Assembly: GCF_001618005.1 (NCBI RefSeq)
Contig: NZ_LQXA01000019.1
Span: 124,001 to 188,000, forward strand
Reading direction: 5' to 3'
DNA length: 64,000 bases
Source: Clavibacter tessellarius
GTDB taxonomy: Bacteria > Actinomycetota > Actinomycetes > Actinomycetales > Microbacteriaceae
The notes beneath the pieces were generated by a model. The model ran no database searches. It saw nothing but the letters and a program-made list of their open reading frames with translations, and was not told the origin of the DNA. The position numbers were made by a program, and so were the translations under genes. This document shows positions 7,948-17,213 of this stretch, piece after piece (the first letter of the stretch is position 1; each line of letters opens with the position of its first letter).

Positions 7948-9243
7948 TCAGCCAGCCGGGCGGAGGAACGCGGCGGCCGCGGCGGCGAGGTGCCCCGGGT
8001 CGTCGGCGCCGCACAGCTCGCGGGCCGAGTGCATCGAGAGCAGGGGGATGCCGACGTCGACCGTGCGGATGCCGAGGCGCGTCGCCGTGATGGGCCCGAT
8101 GGTGGAGCCGCACGGCACCGCGTTGCTGGAGACGAACTCCTGGGTGGGCACGCCCGCGCGCTCGCAGGCCAGCGCCCACTCGCGGGCCCCGACGCCGTCG
8201 GTCGCGTAGCGCTGGTTCGCGTTGATCTTCAGCAGCGGGCCGCCGTTCGGCACCGGCCGGTTGGCCGGGTCGTGGCGGTCGGGGTAGTTGGGGTGCACGG
8301 CGTGGCCGGCGTCGGCCGAGAGGCACCAGGACGCGGCGAACGCGCGGCGGCGCTCCTCCGATGCGGCGCCGAGGCCGGCCGAGATGCGACCGAGCACGTC
8401 CTCGAGGATCGGGCCGGCGGCGCCCGACGGGGTCGCGGATCCGACCTCCTCGTGGTCGAAGGCGGCGAGCACCGCGATGGGCGCCTCCGCGTCGTCGTCG
8501 ACCGTGGCCGCGAGCTCGAGCAGGGCGGCGAGGCCGGCGTGCACCGAGCTGAGGTTGTCCATGCGGCCCGCGGCGAACAGCTCGCCGTCGAGGCCGAGGG
8601 ATCCGGGCGCCTGCGTGTCGGCGACGCGCACGTCGTAGCCGAGCACGTCGTCGGCGGCGACCCCCGCGAGCCGCGCGAGGTGGCCGAGCACGTCGGCGTC
8701 GGCGGGGGAGCCCGTGCCGAGGATCGGCGTCATGTGGCGCTGCGGATCCAGTCGGAGCCCCTCGGTGTTCACGCCGCGGTCGAGGTGCACGGCGAGCTGC
8801 GGGAAGCGCAGCAGCGGGCCGGTGCGGACGAGGTGCTGACGGCCGTCGCGTGCGACGAGACGACCGGCCAGCTCGAGGTCGCGGTCGAGCCAGGAGTTGA
8901 GGAGCGGGCCGCCGTAGACCTCGACGCCCGCCTGCACCCAGCCGTCCGATCCGACGGTGGGCTTCGGCTTGAGCGCGAAGCCGGGGGAGTCGGTGTGCGC
9001 GCCGAGCACGCGGAAGGGCGTGGTGGCGTGCGCGCCCGCGGGCTGGATCCAGGCGAGGAGCGCGCCGTCGCGGACGATGTAGCGGCGACCGGGGCCGGTG
9101 GGCCACGCGTCGCGCTCGTCGAGTGCTGTGAAGCCCGCGGCGTCGAGGCGGCGGGCGGCCTCCGCGACCGCGTGGAAGGAGGAGGGGGAGGCCTGGATGT
9201 AGCGGCCGAGGTCGGCCAGGTGCGCGCGGCGGTCCGCGGGCAT
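7948..9243 (-). CDS. M18 family aminopeptidase
   Basis: 431-residue cytoplasmic zinc aminopeptidase of the aspartyl aminopeptidase (PepC/ApeB) family, which removes N-terminal residues, usually acidic ones. Metal-binding landmarks are G-A-H-T-D-S-P near residue 84, F-D-H-E-E-V-G-S near 255 and S-M-H-S-A-R-E near the end. Full family length. Its ATG overlaps the stop of deoC as TGATG, so translation is probably coupled and the two form an operon with deoC first. Confidence 0.92.
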   Translation of the reverse strand: MPADRRAHLADLGRYIQASPSSFHAVAEAARRLDAAGFTALDERDAWPTGPGRRYIVRDGALLAWIQPAGAHATTPFRVLGAHTDSPGFALKPKPTVGSDGWVQAGVEVYGGPLLNSWLDRDLELAGRLVARDGRQHLVRTGPLLRFPQLAVHLDRGVNTEGLRLDPQRHMTPILGTGSPADADVLGHLARLAGVAADDVLGYDVRVADTQAPGSLGLDGELFAAGRMDNLSSVHAGLAALLELAATVDDDAEAPIAVLAAFDHEEVGSATPSGAAGPILEDVLGRISAGLGAASEERRRAFAASWCLSADAGHAVHPNYPDRHDPANRPVPNGGPLLKINANQRYATDGVGAREWALACERAGVPTQEFVSSNAVPCGSTIGPITATRLGIRTVDVGIPLLSMHSARELCGADDPGHLAAAAAAFLRPAG

Positions 9244-9965
9244 CAGTAGCCGCTCGATCCGAGCGCGCCGTTCTCGGGCGTCTGCACCGGGCCCGCCAGC
9301 ACGACGGCGCTGCCGGAGACGCCCAGGCGGGTCGCGCCGGCCTCGATCATCTGCACGGCGGTCTCGTACGTGCGGATGCCGCCGGACGCCTTCACGCCGG
9401 CCTCGCCGTCGACGGTGCGGCTCATGAGCTCGACCGCGTGCACGGTGGCGCCGCCGGTGGGGTGGAAGCCCGTGGAGGTCTTGACGAAGTCGGCTCCGGC
9501 GGCCACGGCTGCCCGGCAGACGGCGACGATCTGGTCGTCGTCGAGGGCGGCGGACTCGATGATGACCTTGAGCACGGCCGGCGCGGGCACGGCCTCGCGG
9601 ACGGCGCGGATGTCGGCCTCGACGTCGGCGAAGCGGCCCTCGCGGGCGGCGCCCACGTCGATGACCATGTCGACCTCGTCCGCGCCCTGGCGGACCGAGA
9701 GGGCGGCCTCGGCGGCCTTGACCTCGCTGTGGTGCTTCCCGCTCGGGAAGCCGCAGACCACGGCGACCTTCAGGTCGGATCCCGCGGGCAGCGCGAGCGG
9801 CAGCATCGACGGGGAGACGCACACCGAGTAGGTGCCGAGCTCCACGGCCTCGGCGACGAGGGCGGCGACCTCGTCGCGCGTGGCCTCGGGCTTGAGGAGC
9901 GTGTGGTCGATGATGCGGGCGATCGCGGCGGTGTCGGCCGGGGGCGTGGACGGGCTGGTGCTCAT
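9243..9965 (-). CDS. deoC: Deoxyribose-phosphate aldolase
   Basis: 240-residue TIM-barrel aldolase cleaving 2-deoxyribose 5-phosphate to glyceraldehyde 3-phosphate and acetaldehyde in deoxynucleoside salvage. The Schiff-base lysine is in F-V-K-T-S-T-G-F (about residue 163) and the second active-site lysine in G-V-K-A-S-G-G-I-R (about 193); D-M-V-I-D-V-G supplies the proton-relay Asp. GAGGA lies 9 nt before ATG 9965. First gene of a two-gene unit with the M18 peptidase; no other deo genes are near. Confidence 0.95.
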   Translation of the reverse strand: MSTSPSTPPADTAAIARIIDHTLLKPEATRDEVAALVAEAVELGTYSVCVSPSMLPLALPAGSDLKVAVVCGFPSGKHHSEVKAAEAALSVRQGADEVDMVIDVGAAREGRFADVEADIRAVREAVPAPAVLKVIIESAALDDDQIVAVCRAAVAAGADFVKTSTGFHPTGGATVHAVELMSRTVDGEAGVKASGGIRTYETAVQMIEAGATRLGVSGSAVVLAGPVQTPENGALGSSGY

Positions 9966-10036
9966 GCGGGTTTCCTCACGTCGTGCGGGACCTCGATCCT
10001 ACGGCCGGGGTCGCGCGTGACGGCCCGCGCGGCGGC

Positions 10037-10240
10037 TCAGGAGTAGTCGGCGCCCGGGATGCCCGCGGGCCGGTAGACGTAGCCGTCCTCATCGCTGTCG
10101 AGCTCCCAGACGACCTCCTCCTCGCTGAGCGAGGTGGCGCGCGTGAAGCTCTTGACGGGCTCGCCGTTGAGGAACTCGACCTCGGTCTCCTCGGTGCCCT
10201 CGGGGCCGACCAGCTGTGCGGTGTACGTGGAATCAGTCAT
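10037..10240 (-). CDS. Small acidic hypothetical protein
   Basis: 67 residues, acidic, predicted mainly beta with no membrane segment and no motif I recognise. The coding case rests on codon bias, an isolated position with clear limits, and a TAGGGT box exactly 6 nt before ATG 10240, the same leaderless layout seen at a dozen other genes here. Confidence 0.65.
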   Translation of the reverse strand: MTDSTYTAQLVGPEGTEETEVEFLNGEPVKSFTRATSLSEEEVVWELDSDEDGYVYRPAGIPGADYS

Positions 10241-10246
10241 GCTCCG

Positions 10247-10252
10247 ACCCTA
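10247..10252 (-). promoter_or_regulatory. -10 element of leaderless promoter
   Basis: TAGGGT on the minus strand, 6 nt before ATG 10240. Confidence 0.55.
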
Positions 10253-10332
10253 CGACCGTCCGCGCGCGGCGACCGGGCCCGGCGGGGATCCCCAGGCGAC
10301 GCCCGCCCGCGTCCGTCTGGGGAGGGGCCGGC

Positions 10333-11232
10333 TCAGGCCTCCAGCTCCACGAGCACGCGCGGCAGCTCGAGGAGCAGCTCGCTCGCGAGGTAGCCGAGGG
10401 GGCCGACCTGCACGGCCAGCCGGTCGCCCGCCGCGGCGTGCGCGTGGGTCGCCCAGACCGCGGCCTGGGCGGGGTCCGCGCCCCGGGCGCAGAGGCCCGC
10501 GACCGCGCCGCCGAGCACGTCGCCGGATCCGGACGTGCCGAGGCCGCTGCCGCCCGCGCCGACCGTCCACGCCCGTCCGTCCGACGCCGCGACCACGCCA
10601 CCCATCGACACGACCGCGCCGTACTCCCGGGCGATCTCCCGCGCGTCCGCCACGGCGTCGTCGCCCGCGTCGCGCCCGAGCAGCCGCTCGGCCTCGGAGG
10701 AGTTGGGCGTGAGCACGAGACGCCCGGCGAGGCGGGCGGCCGACTCGCGGCACGCGGGCAGCACGCCGAGCGCGTAGGCGTCGAGCACCACGACGGCGTC
10801 GTCGGGCACGAGCGTCGCGAGGAGGCGCACCATCCGCTCGGCCTCGTCCGCGTCGTCGAGCCCGGGGCCGAGCAGCACGGCGTCGGCGGACGCGACGTCG
10901 TCCTCGGCCGCGCGGATCCCCGCGCCCCGCACGTGCCCGGCGTCCGTCTCCTCGAGCGGCACGACGCCGCTCTCCGGCACCGCGACGGCGACCTCGGTCG
11001 CCACGGACGCGCCCACCGCGAGCGTGAGCCGACCGGCGCCGACGCGCAGGGCCGCGAGCCCGGCGATCATGGCCGCGCCGGGGGAGCGGAGGGCGCCGCC
11101 GACGACCACGACCTGACCGCGCCCGTACTTGGATCCGGTCGCCGCGGGCAGCGCCCAGTCGCGGAGCGCCGCCGGCGTCACCACCTCCGCGGGTGCGTCG
11201 GCGCGGGCGTCGGCGTCATCGTCCTCGGACAT
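10333..11232 (-). CDS. nnrD: ADP-dependent NAD(P)H-hydrate dehydratase
   Basis: 299-residue ribokinase-fold enzyme that dehydrates damaged (S)-NAD(P)HX back to NAD(P)H using ADP. Markers: K-Y-x-R-G-x-V-x-V-V-G-G near residue 35, L-L-G-P-G-L, L-T-P-N-x-x-E near 178 and G-S-G-D-V-L-G-G near 236 (the anion hole and catalytic Asp). The epimerase (NnrE) domain fused in many bacteria is absent here. The start overlaps the end of the phosphatase gene by 17 nt, so these genes form one minus-strand operon with the MBL hydrolase. Confidence 0.88.
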   Translation of the reverse strand: MSEDDDADARADAPAEVVTPAALRDWALPAATGSKYGRGQVVVVGGALRSPGAAMIAGLAALRVGAGRLTLAVGASVATEVAVAVPESGVVPLEETDAGHVRGAGIRAAEDDVASADAVLLGPGLDDADEAERMVRLLATLVPDDAVVVLDAYALGVLPACRESAARLAGRLVLTPNSSEAERLLGRDAGDDAVADAREIAREYGAVVSMGGVVAASDGRAWTVGAGGSGLGTSGSGDVLGGAVAGLCARGADPAQAAVWATHAHAAAGDRLAVQVGPLGYLASELLLELPRVLVELEA

Positions 11233-11953
11233 CGGGTTCCCCTCCGTGCTGGGTGACGGGGGCGCCGTGCCCGTCGAGGTGCTCCGTGGCCGAGAAGGTC
11301 CGGAGGGTCCACGGGCCGCGCGGGGCGGACCGCTCGAGCACCGTGACGGACGCGTTCGCCACGGTGTGCTGCGACTGGAAGGCGAGCAGCTCGGCCTCGG
11401 AGAGGCCGAGGCCGACGTAGAGGAAGAGCATCACCACGGCGTCGTGCGTCGTGATCAGGGCGCGGCCGTCGGCGGCCTCGACCTCGGGATCCTGCAGGAA
11501 CGAGCGCACGCGGAGCGCGACGTCCGCCCACGACTCGCCGCCCGGCGGCCGGTAGGAGAGCTTGCCCAGCCAGCGCCGTCGGGCGTCCTCGCCGGGATGG
11601 CGGGCGGCGACGCCGCGGGAGGTGAGGAGGTCGAGGATGCCGAGCTCCCGGTCGCGCAGACGCTCGTCCGCGCGCACCTCCGCGGCGATCCCCGCCTCGG
11701 CCAGCGCGACCGCCGCGGTCGTCCGGGCCCGCAGGTAGTGCGACGACCAGACGGCCGTCGGCACGTCCGAGCGGCTCGCGAACCAGCGGCCGAGAGCGCG
11801 CGCCTGCGCCTTCCCGGTGTCCGAGAGGGGGACGTCCGGATCCCGGTGGTCGACGTGGATGACCTCGGCGCCGTCGCGGTCGGCCCGGCTCGCGGCGACG
11901 TTGGCCGTGCTCTCGCCGTGGCGCACGAGCCACAGCTCGGTGAGGCCCGTCAC
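11216..11953 (-). CDS. Histidine phosphatase family protein
   Basis: 245-residue phosphoglycerate-mutase-like protein. The catalytic L-V-R-H-G-E-S-T is at residues 9-16, a second Arg is in S-H-Y-L-R-A, Glu is in R-D-R-E-L-G, and the second His is in I-T-T-H-D-A-V-V near 167. Substrate cannot be read. GTG 11953 overlaps the upstream MBL gene stop as GTGA, so the pair is translationally coupled. Confidence 0.85.
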   Translation of the reverse strand: MTGLTELWLVRHGESTANVAASRADRDGAEVIHVDHRDPDVPLSDTGKAQARALGRWFASRSDVPTAVWSSHYLRARTTAAVALAEAGIAAEVRADERLRDRELGILDLLTSRGVAARHPGEDARRRWLGKLSYRPPGGESWADVALRVRSFLQDPEVEAADGRALITTHDAVVMLFLYVGLGLSEAELLAFQSQHTVANASVTVLERSAPRGPWTLRTFSATEHLDGHGAPVTQHGGEPDVRGR

Positions 11954-12729
11954 GCCGGCCCCGCCGAGCGCGCGGCCGAGACGGCGGCGCGGATCCCGTT
12001 CCGCCAGGGCGCGCCGTGCCCCGGCAGCACGATGCGCGCGCCCGTCTCCTCGAGCGCCGCGAGCGACCGGAGCGCCCGCCCGCTGTCCGCCGTGGCGGCG
12101 CCCGCGACGATGCGGCAGCCGGTGCGTCCCGTGTACGGGTCGAGCGTCACGAGCGCGTCGCCCGTGATCAGCGCGTCCCGGTCGGGCAGGTGCAGCGCGA
12201 CGTGGCCGTCGGTGTGGCCGGGGGTCGGGATCACGACGGGACGGCCGGGCACGTCGAGCGGGCCGGCCGCGAGGTCGGCCACGGCGTCCACGCCCTCGAC
12301 GCGCAGCGCGCCAGCGGCGGCCATGGCGGCGACCACGGGGATCGCCCGGCCGTACCGGAGCGGGTAGGCGAACGGCGTGCGCTCACGTCGGTAGGAGTAC
12401 GGGTGCCGGGCGATGCGCGCGTCGCCCGGGTGCACGTGCACCGGCACGCCGAGCTCGCGGGCGGCCCGCGCGGCGGATCCGACGTGGTCGAAGTGCCCGT
12501 GCGTGAGCACCACGGCCCGCACGTCGTCGGGCGTCCGGCCGATCGCGCGGAGGGCGCGGAGCAGGTGCGGCCAGGTGTCCGGGAACGCCGTGTCGACGAG
12601 GGTGACGCCGTCGTCGTCCTCGATCAGGCACAGGTTCACGTGCGCGTGGGAGAGCAGGTGGACGCCCGGCGCCACGTCGCGCGCGAGCACGGGGGAGGCG
12701 GGGTGCGGCGGCGTGCCGGTGCGGATCAT
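11950..12729 (-). CDS. MBL-fold metallohydrolase
   Basis: 259-residue metallo-beta-lactamase fold protein. The dizinc motif L-T-H-G-H-F-D-H-V-G is at about residue 76, with further ligands in P-T-P-G-H-T-D-G-H, I-T-G-D-A-L and L-P-G-H-G. Glyoxalase-II-like or general hydrolase; substrate unknown. AGAGGA is 5-6 nt before ATG 12729. Leads an overlapping three-gene operon with the phosphatase and nnrD. Confidence 0.87.
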   Translation of the reverse strand: MIRTGTPPHPASPVLARDVAPGVHLLSHAHVNLCLIEDDDGVTLVDTAFPDTWPHLLRALRAIGRTPDDVRAVVLTHGHFDHVGSAARAARELGVPVHVHPGDARIARHPYSYRRERTPFAYPLRYGRAIPVVAAMAAAGALRVEGVDAVADLAAGPLDVPGRPVVIPTPGHTDGHVALHLPDRDALITGDALVTLDPYTGRTGCRIVAGAATADSGRALRSLAALEETGARIVLPGHGAPWRNGIRAAVSAARSAGPA

Positions 12730-12785
12730 GCGGTCCTCTCGCGGGGTCGGCCCGCGTCCGGGTGGACGCGGGCCCAGGCACGCGA

Positions 12786-12821
12786 CCGTGCGGCCGACCC
12801 CTCGCGGGATCGGCCGCACGG
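12786..12821. terminator. Terminator downstream of manganese catalase
   Basis: 12-bp perfect stem, arms 12786-12797 and 12810-12821, in the gap between the catalase stop and the MBL gene on the minus strand; it separates the two transcription units. Confidence 0.7.
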
Positions 12822-12835
12822 GCGCGCGTCGCTCA

Positions 12836-13720
12836 TCACTCGGGGGTGACGGCATCCTTCACGGCGCTCGCCGCCTTCTTCAGCAGACCCGGGTCCTTCG
12901 GCGGGATGGTGCCGTGGAGGAGCGGGTTGCCGACGGGCGGCGGGGGCATCGGCACCGACGACGTGGGGCCGTCGTGGTACGTGAAGGTGCCCTTGCCGTC
13001 GGGCGCGGGGCCGGACGCCCACGAGCCCTCGGAGGCCGCGGGACCGTCCGAGAAGTTGAGGTACTGGTACGAGACGTCCCGGTCCTCGAGCTCGACGGGG
13101 AAGTCGCTCGGCACGGGCAGGTTCTCGGTGCCCTCGGCCTGGAGCTCGGCGATCGCCGCGACCCACTGGTTCTGGTGCATGGTGTCCCGGGCCAGCAGGA
13201 AGGACAGGAGGTCCTTCACGCCGTGGTCGTCGGTCATGTGGAAGAGCCGCGCCACCTGGAGGCGGCCCTGCATCTCGGCGTTCGCGTTGGCGTGGAAGTC
13301 GGCGAGCAGGTTGCCGCTCGCGGTGATGAACGACCCCTGCCACGGGTTGCCGTTGCTGTCGACGGGGCGCGCGCCGGCGCCCGCGACGATGGCGTGCTGG
13401 ATGTCGCCGCCGCCGATGACCGCGGCGAGCGTCGGGTCCTTCATCGCGTCCTCGGTCGCCTCGACCGGTGCGGTCTCGAGCAGCTTCGCGATCATGATGG
13501 CGAGCATCTCGACGTGGCCGAACTCCTCCGCGCCGATGCCGTAGAGCATGTCGCGGTACTTGCCGGGGAGCTTCGAGTTCCAGGACTGGAAGCCGTACTG
13601 CATGGCGACGGAGATCTCGCCGTACTGGCCGCCCAGCACCTCCTGGAGGTGGCGCGCGTAGATGGGGTCGGGCTTGTCGGGGGTGGCGCTGTGCTGCAGC
13701 TCCTGCTTGTGGAAGAACAT
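12836..13720 (-). CDS. Manganese catalase
   Basis: 294-residue non-haem catalase that disproportionates hydrogen peroxide at a dimanganese site in a ferritin-like bundle. Ligand-bearing motifs are visible: G-Q-Y-G-E-I-S (about 36), G-A-E-E-F-G-H-V-E-M (about 65-72), N-A-E-M-Q-G-R and R-D-T-M-H-Q. Length is normal for the family. Start ATG 13720 follows GGAGAGG. The upstream strand carries a GTCAA-type element (TGTCAAGGGG) shared in part with the promoters at 14438 and 14891. Confidence 0.95.
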   Translation of the reverse strand: MFFHKQELQHSATPDKPDPIYARHLQEVLGGQYGEISVAMQYGFQSWNSKLPGKYRDMLYGIGAEEFGHVEMLAIMIAKLLETAPVEATEDAMKDPTLAAVIGGGDIQHAIVAGAGARPVDSNGNPWQGSFITASGNLLADFHANANAEMQGRLQVARLFHMTDDHGVKDLLSFLLARDTMHQNQWVAAIAELQAEGTENLPVPSDFPVELEDRDVSYQYLNFSDGPAASEGSWASGPAPDGKGTFTYHDGPTSSVPMPPPPVGNPLLHGTIPPKDPGLLKKAASAVKDAVTPE

Positions 13721-14042
13721 GGAGGACCTCTCCTGGTGGACGGCACCGCGCCGGTTCCGGCCGCGGCTCTTCTCCCCACGAGCGTTCGCCGACGCCGGGG
13801 CCTCCGCCTACCCCCTTGACAGGTCGTCGGCCGGTCGGTCCGGGCGCGCCGGATCCGCGCTCCGCGTCCCCTCCCCAGGATCGGCTCATTACCACACGCG
13901 GATCGTCCTCCTGGACGATGCCTCACGCGACGGCAGGGCTGGCATAGTGGGTGGGCACGGCCGAAGCTCAGCGCCGCACTCTGGCCCCCTCTATCGTCGG
14001 CGCGGGGCACGAGAGCTCACGAGGGGGACAACGGGATCGATC
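13721..14042. other. Divergent intergenic region, catalase / DUF7882 gene
   Basis: About 320 bp without a gene. It holds a TTGACA at 13816-13821 and an AT-richer CATAGT near 13943, which may serve the plus-strand gene, but I cannot fix either promoter. No repeat or RNA gene seen. Confidence 0.5.
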
Positions 14043-14366
14043 ATGGGCACCTTCAAGTACGACTCGACGCTCACGGCGGAGTTCGACGACCGCCTGCTCG
14101 CTCACCTCCAGCTCGTCATCGGCGCGAAGCTGCGCCGCGGGGAGAACTTCTACTTCTCCTGGCGCGACGACGTGGAGGTCGGGGACGGGCGCACCACCAT
14201 CTGGATGCACAACTCGCTGCCCCTGGTCTTCAAGTACCACGGCAGCCGGGTGCCGCCCATCAACCGCAAGTGGGTGGACGCGCTCATGACCACGGCCAAC
14301 AGCCCGGGCGGCCTCCTCATCATGCGCGAGCCCCCGGAGGACGAGCCCCGGGACGAGACGCGCTGA
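14043..14366 (+). CDS. DUF7882-type small protein (Microbacteriaceae marker)
   Basis: 107 residues. The pattern D-D-R-x-L-A-H-L-x-x-V-I, K-L-R-R-G-E, T-I-W-M-H, and the ending A-N-S-P-G-G-L matches a family very widespread in Microbacteriaceae, often mis-annotated as DNA ligase. It has no ligase motif and its function is unknown. A GAGGGGG lies rather far (about 15 nt) upstream of ATG 14043, so start recognition is weak. Confidence 0.85.
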   Translation: MGTFKYDSTLTAEFDDRLLAHLQLVIGAKLRRGENFYFSWRDDVEVGDGRTTIWMHNSLPLVFKYHGSRVPPINRKWVDALMTTANSPGGLLIMREPPEDEPRDETR

Positions 14367-14528
14367 CCCCCTCCGCGCCCGCCCGGGTCCCCGCGAAGAC
14401 CCTCCCGATCGGGAGGTAGTCCGCGCACCCGTCCCGTGTCAACCCCCCGGCGGGGCATTGGGGTCCGCGCGTGCCGCCTGGCATCGTGGTGTCGGGTCAC
14501 GCGGGCGCGTCGCCCGGGAGAGGGACGC

Positions 14529-14855
14529 ATGCAGGACACGAGCGCCGACGACATGGGCGATCTGGTCCAGTCCTCCGCGAGCGAGGCCCTCCCCTCCCGC
14601 CCCCGCGGGCCGATCCGCAGCTCCACCGAGCAGGCGCGCTTCGTCGCCGGGTACTTCGGCTGGTCCATCACGGGCGACACGATCCGCGGCGCCGACGACG
14701 CGGTCGCGCTCTACATCGAGGACCTCGCCGCCGCCCTCGGCGAGCTCGGCTGGATCGCGCCGGACGGCATCCGCTGGGATCGCCTGCCCTTCGGCGAGGA
14801 CGACGCCGCCGACGCCCTCCGCGCGGTGCAGCGCGCGCACGGCTGGGACGTCTGA
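14529..14855 (+). CDS. Small hypothetical protein
   Basis: 108 residues, soluble, with a polar N-terminal 35 residues and a compact helical rest ending A-V-Q-R-A-H-G-W-D-V. No family recognised. ATG 14529 is preceded by GAGAGGGA at suitable distance. Its upstream region begins with a GTCAACCCCC motif at 14438 that recurs at 14891. Confidence 0.75.
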   Translation: MQDTSADDMGDLVQSSASEALPSRPRGPIRSSTEQARFVAGYFGWSITGDTIRGADDAVALYIEDLAAALGELGWIAPDGIRWDRLPFGEDDAADALRAVQRAHGWDV

Positions 14856-15243
14856 CCCGACCGCTCTCCCGTGCATCCGCCGGGAGCCACGTCAACCCCC
14901 TGGGCATTTCCCCACCTGCGGAGCACACTCTCAGCACGAGGCCTGACGGGCTCGGGCGCTTGAGGGTTGTCGAGAGTCCTCCTATGCAGTCCGGACCGTC
15001 GATCGATGGTCTCCGGATCCGCCCCGGAGCGGTCGTGTCGTGGACGACCGACGGCCGGGGCGGATCGCTGCGCGCCGTGCGCCGCCCGCCGCGCGCTGCC
15101 GCCCGCCGTCGCCTTCGCGCCGCGCCCGGCCGTCGCGGTTGCCTGGACGCGGCCTGGCTGTCCCTTGGCGGACGGCCCCGGAGGGCGTTGTGTGGATGAG
15201 CGCCGCCCCACGAGGGTCCGGCGCCCGAGCACGAAGGAGCACG
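14856..15243. other. Intergenic region upstream of alcohol dehydrogenase
   Basis: About 390 bp with no convincing gene. It contains GTCAACCCCCTGGGCATT from 14891, closely similar to the sequence from 14438 before the previous gene, and the ribosome site AAGGAG just before 15244. Candidate ORFs here are short and lack codon bias. Confidence 0.5.
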
Positions 15244-16419
15244 ATGAAGGCACTCACCTGGCAGGGCATCCACGACGTCGAGGTCAAGGACGTCGCCGAC
15301 CCCGTGATCGAGCAGGACACCGACGCGGTGATCCGCATCACGTCGACCGCGATCTGCGGATCCGACCTCCACCTCTACGAGGTCTTCGGCCCGTTCCTCG
15401 ACAAGGACGACGTGCTCGGGCACGAGAACATGGGCGTCGTCGAGCAGGTCGGCAGCGCCGTCACGAAGCTCAAGGTCGGCGACCGCGTCGTCGTCCCCTT
15501 CGTCATCGCGTGCCACGACTGCTTCATGTGCGACCGCGGCCTCTTCACGCAGTGCGAGACCACGCAGGTGAAGGCCCAGGGCAGCGGCGCCGCGCTGTAC
15601 GGCTTCAGCGAGATGTACGGATCCATCCCCGGCGGCCAGGCCGAGCGTCTCCGCATGCCGCTCGCCGACGCCAACGCCATCGTCGTGAACAGCGAGCTCC
15701 CGGACGAGCGCTACCTCTTCCTCAGCGACATCCTCCCCACCGCCTGGCAGGGCGTGCAGTACGCGAACGTGCCCGAGGGCGGCACGCTCGGCGTCATGGG
15801 CCTCGGCCCGGTCGGCCAGTTCGCGGCGCGCATCGGCAAGCACCTCGGCTACCGCGTGATCGCGGTGGATCCCGTCCCCGAGCGCCGCGCCATGGCCGAG
15901 CGCCACGGCGTCGAGACCCTCGACCTCACCGACGACGTGGCCGACAAGCTGCGCGAGATGGTGGACGGCCGCGGGCCCGACGCGATGGTCGAGGCCGTCG
16001 GCATGGAGGCGCACGGCAGCCCCGCCGCGTCCTTCGCCCAGAAGGCCGCCGGCCTCCTGCCCGACGGCATCGCGAAGAAGGTCATGGACGTCGCGAGCGT
16101 CGACCGCCTCGCGGCCCTGCACACGGCGTTCGACGCGGTGCGCCGCGGCGGCACCGTCTCGATCTCCGGCGTCTACGGCGGCGAGGCCGACCCGCTGCCC
16201 ATGAAGTCGCTCTTCGACAAGCAGATCGCGATCCGCATGGGCCAGTGCAACGTCCAGTACTGGATCCAGGACCTGCTGCCCCTCGTCGAGGACCCGTCCG
16301 ACCCGCTCGGCGTCATGGACCTCGTCACGCACTCCGTGCCGCTCAGCGAGGCCGCGCACATGTACGAGATCTTCCAGAAGAAGGAGGACGGCTGCATCAA
16401 GGTGGTGCTCAAGCCGTAG
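15244..16419 (+). CDS. Zinc-dependent alcohol/formaldehyde dehydrogenase
   Basis: 391-residue medium-chain dehydrogenase of the glutathione-independent formaldehyde dehydrogenase-like branch. Catalytic zinc ligands are in A-I-C-G-S-D and G-H-E-N; structural-zinc cysteines are in I-A-C-H-D-C-F-M-C, with a fourth in T-Q-C-E. The Rossmann motif G-L-G-P-V-G-Q is near residue 184. AAGGAG lies 6 nt before ATG 15244. Monocistronic, ended by a strong hairpin. Real substrate not readable. Confidence 0.9.
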   Translation: MKALTWQGIHDVEVKDVADPVIEQDTDAVIRITSTAICGSDLHLYEVFGPFLDKDDVLGHENMGVVEQVGSAVTKLKVGDRVVVPFVIACHDCFMCDRGLFTQCETTQVKAQGSGAALYGFSEMYGSIPGGQAERLRMPLADANAIVVNSELPDERYLFLSDILPTAWQGVQYANVPEGGTLGVMGLGPVGQFAARIGKHLGYRVIAVDPVPERRAMAERHGVETLDLTDDVADKLREMVDGRGPDAMVEAVGMEAHGSPAASFAQKAAGLLPDGIAKKVMDVASVDRLAALHTAFDAVRRGGTVSISGVYGGEADPLPMKSLFDKQIAIRMGQCNVQYWIQDLLPLVEDPSDPLGVMDLVTHSVPLSEAAHMYEIFQKKEDGCIKVVLKP

Positions 16420-16433
16420 CCTCCGGCGCTTCG

Positions 16434-16474
16434 ACGACGACGGCCGCGTCCCCGAGGGGCGCGGCCGTCGTCGT
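16434..16474. terminator. Bidirectional terminator
   Basis: Inverted repeat with arms 16434-16452 and 16456-16474 (one G-T wobble) and a 3-nt loop, between convergent dehydrogenase and FMN reductase genes. Confidence 0.8.
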
Positions 16475-16505
16475 GCGCGGGGCGTTCGGCCCCGTCGCGG
16501 TGGTG

Positions 16506-17057
16506 TCAGGCGGCGGTCGCCGAGGAGCGCACGGCGTCGAGCACCTCGCGGAGCTGCTCCACGACCTCGGCGTCGTCCGCCGGGTGGCGCTCGGCGAACC
16601 GGATCACCGACTCGGGGACGGCCATCCGGACGTCCTCGAGCACGCGCGCGCCGGCGATGCCGAGCGCCTTGCGGGCCTCGTCCTGCGCCCAGACGCCGCC
16701 GAACTGGCCGAACGCGCTGCCGATGACCGCGGTCGGCTTCCCCGCGAGGGCGGAGGCGCCGAACGGGCGCGAGGCCCAGTCGATCGCGTTCTTGAGCACC
16801 GCGGGCATCGTGCCGTTGTACTCGGGCGTGACCACGAGGAGCGCGTCCGCGGCGGCGATCGCGTCGCGGAAGCGGACGGCCTCGTCGGGGACGGATCCCT
16901 CGACGTCGACGTCCTCGTTGTAGAAGGGGAGCCGGTCGAGGCCGGTGTGGATGTCGAGCGTGACGTCGTCGGGGGCGTGACGCTGGGCCGCCTCGGCGAT
17001 CTGCTGGTTGGTGGAGCCGGTGCGCAGGCTCCCGACGAGCACGAGGACGTGCGTCAT
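16506..17057 (-). CDS. NADPH-dependent FMN reductase family protein
   Basis: 183-residue flavodoxin-fold reductase. The FMN phosphate loop is G-S-L-R-T-G-S at residues 9-15, and T-P-E-Y-N-G-T-M-P near 80 is the family signature. Members reduce FMN, quinones or azo dyes with NADPH. AAGGAG is 7 nt before ATG 17057. Stands alone, convergent with the alcohol dehydrogenase. Confidence 0.9.
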   Translation of the reverse strand: MTHVLVLVGSLRTGSTNQQIAEAAQRHAPDDVTLDIHTGLDRLPFYNEDVDVEGSVPDEAVRFRDAIAAADALLVVTPEYNGTMPAVLKNAIDWASRPFGASALAGKPTAVIGSAFGQFGGVWAQDEARKALGIAGARVLEDVRMAVPESVIRFAERHPADDAEVVEQLREVLDAVRSSATAA

Positions 17058-17213
17058 GGTGTTCTCCTTCGGGGTCGTTCGGGTCGGGTCGTCTCCGTCG
17101 ACGTGCCGCGGGGTGAGAGGCGCGTGCCTCTCCCGGGACCCTAACCGGCCTCCTCGGGCGTCTCCTCGGACGGGTGCCTGCGCGGATGGTCGCCGCCGGT
17201 GGACCCGGTGCCG

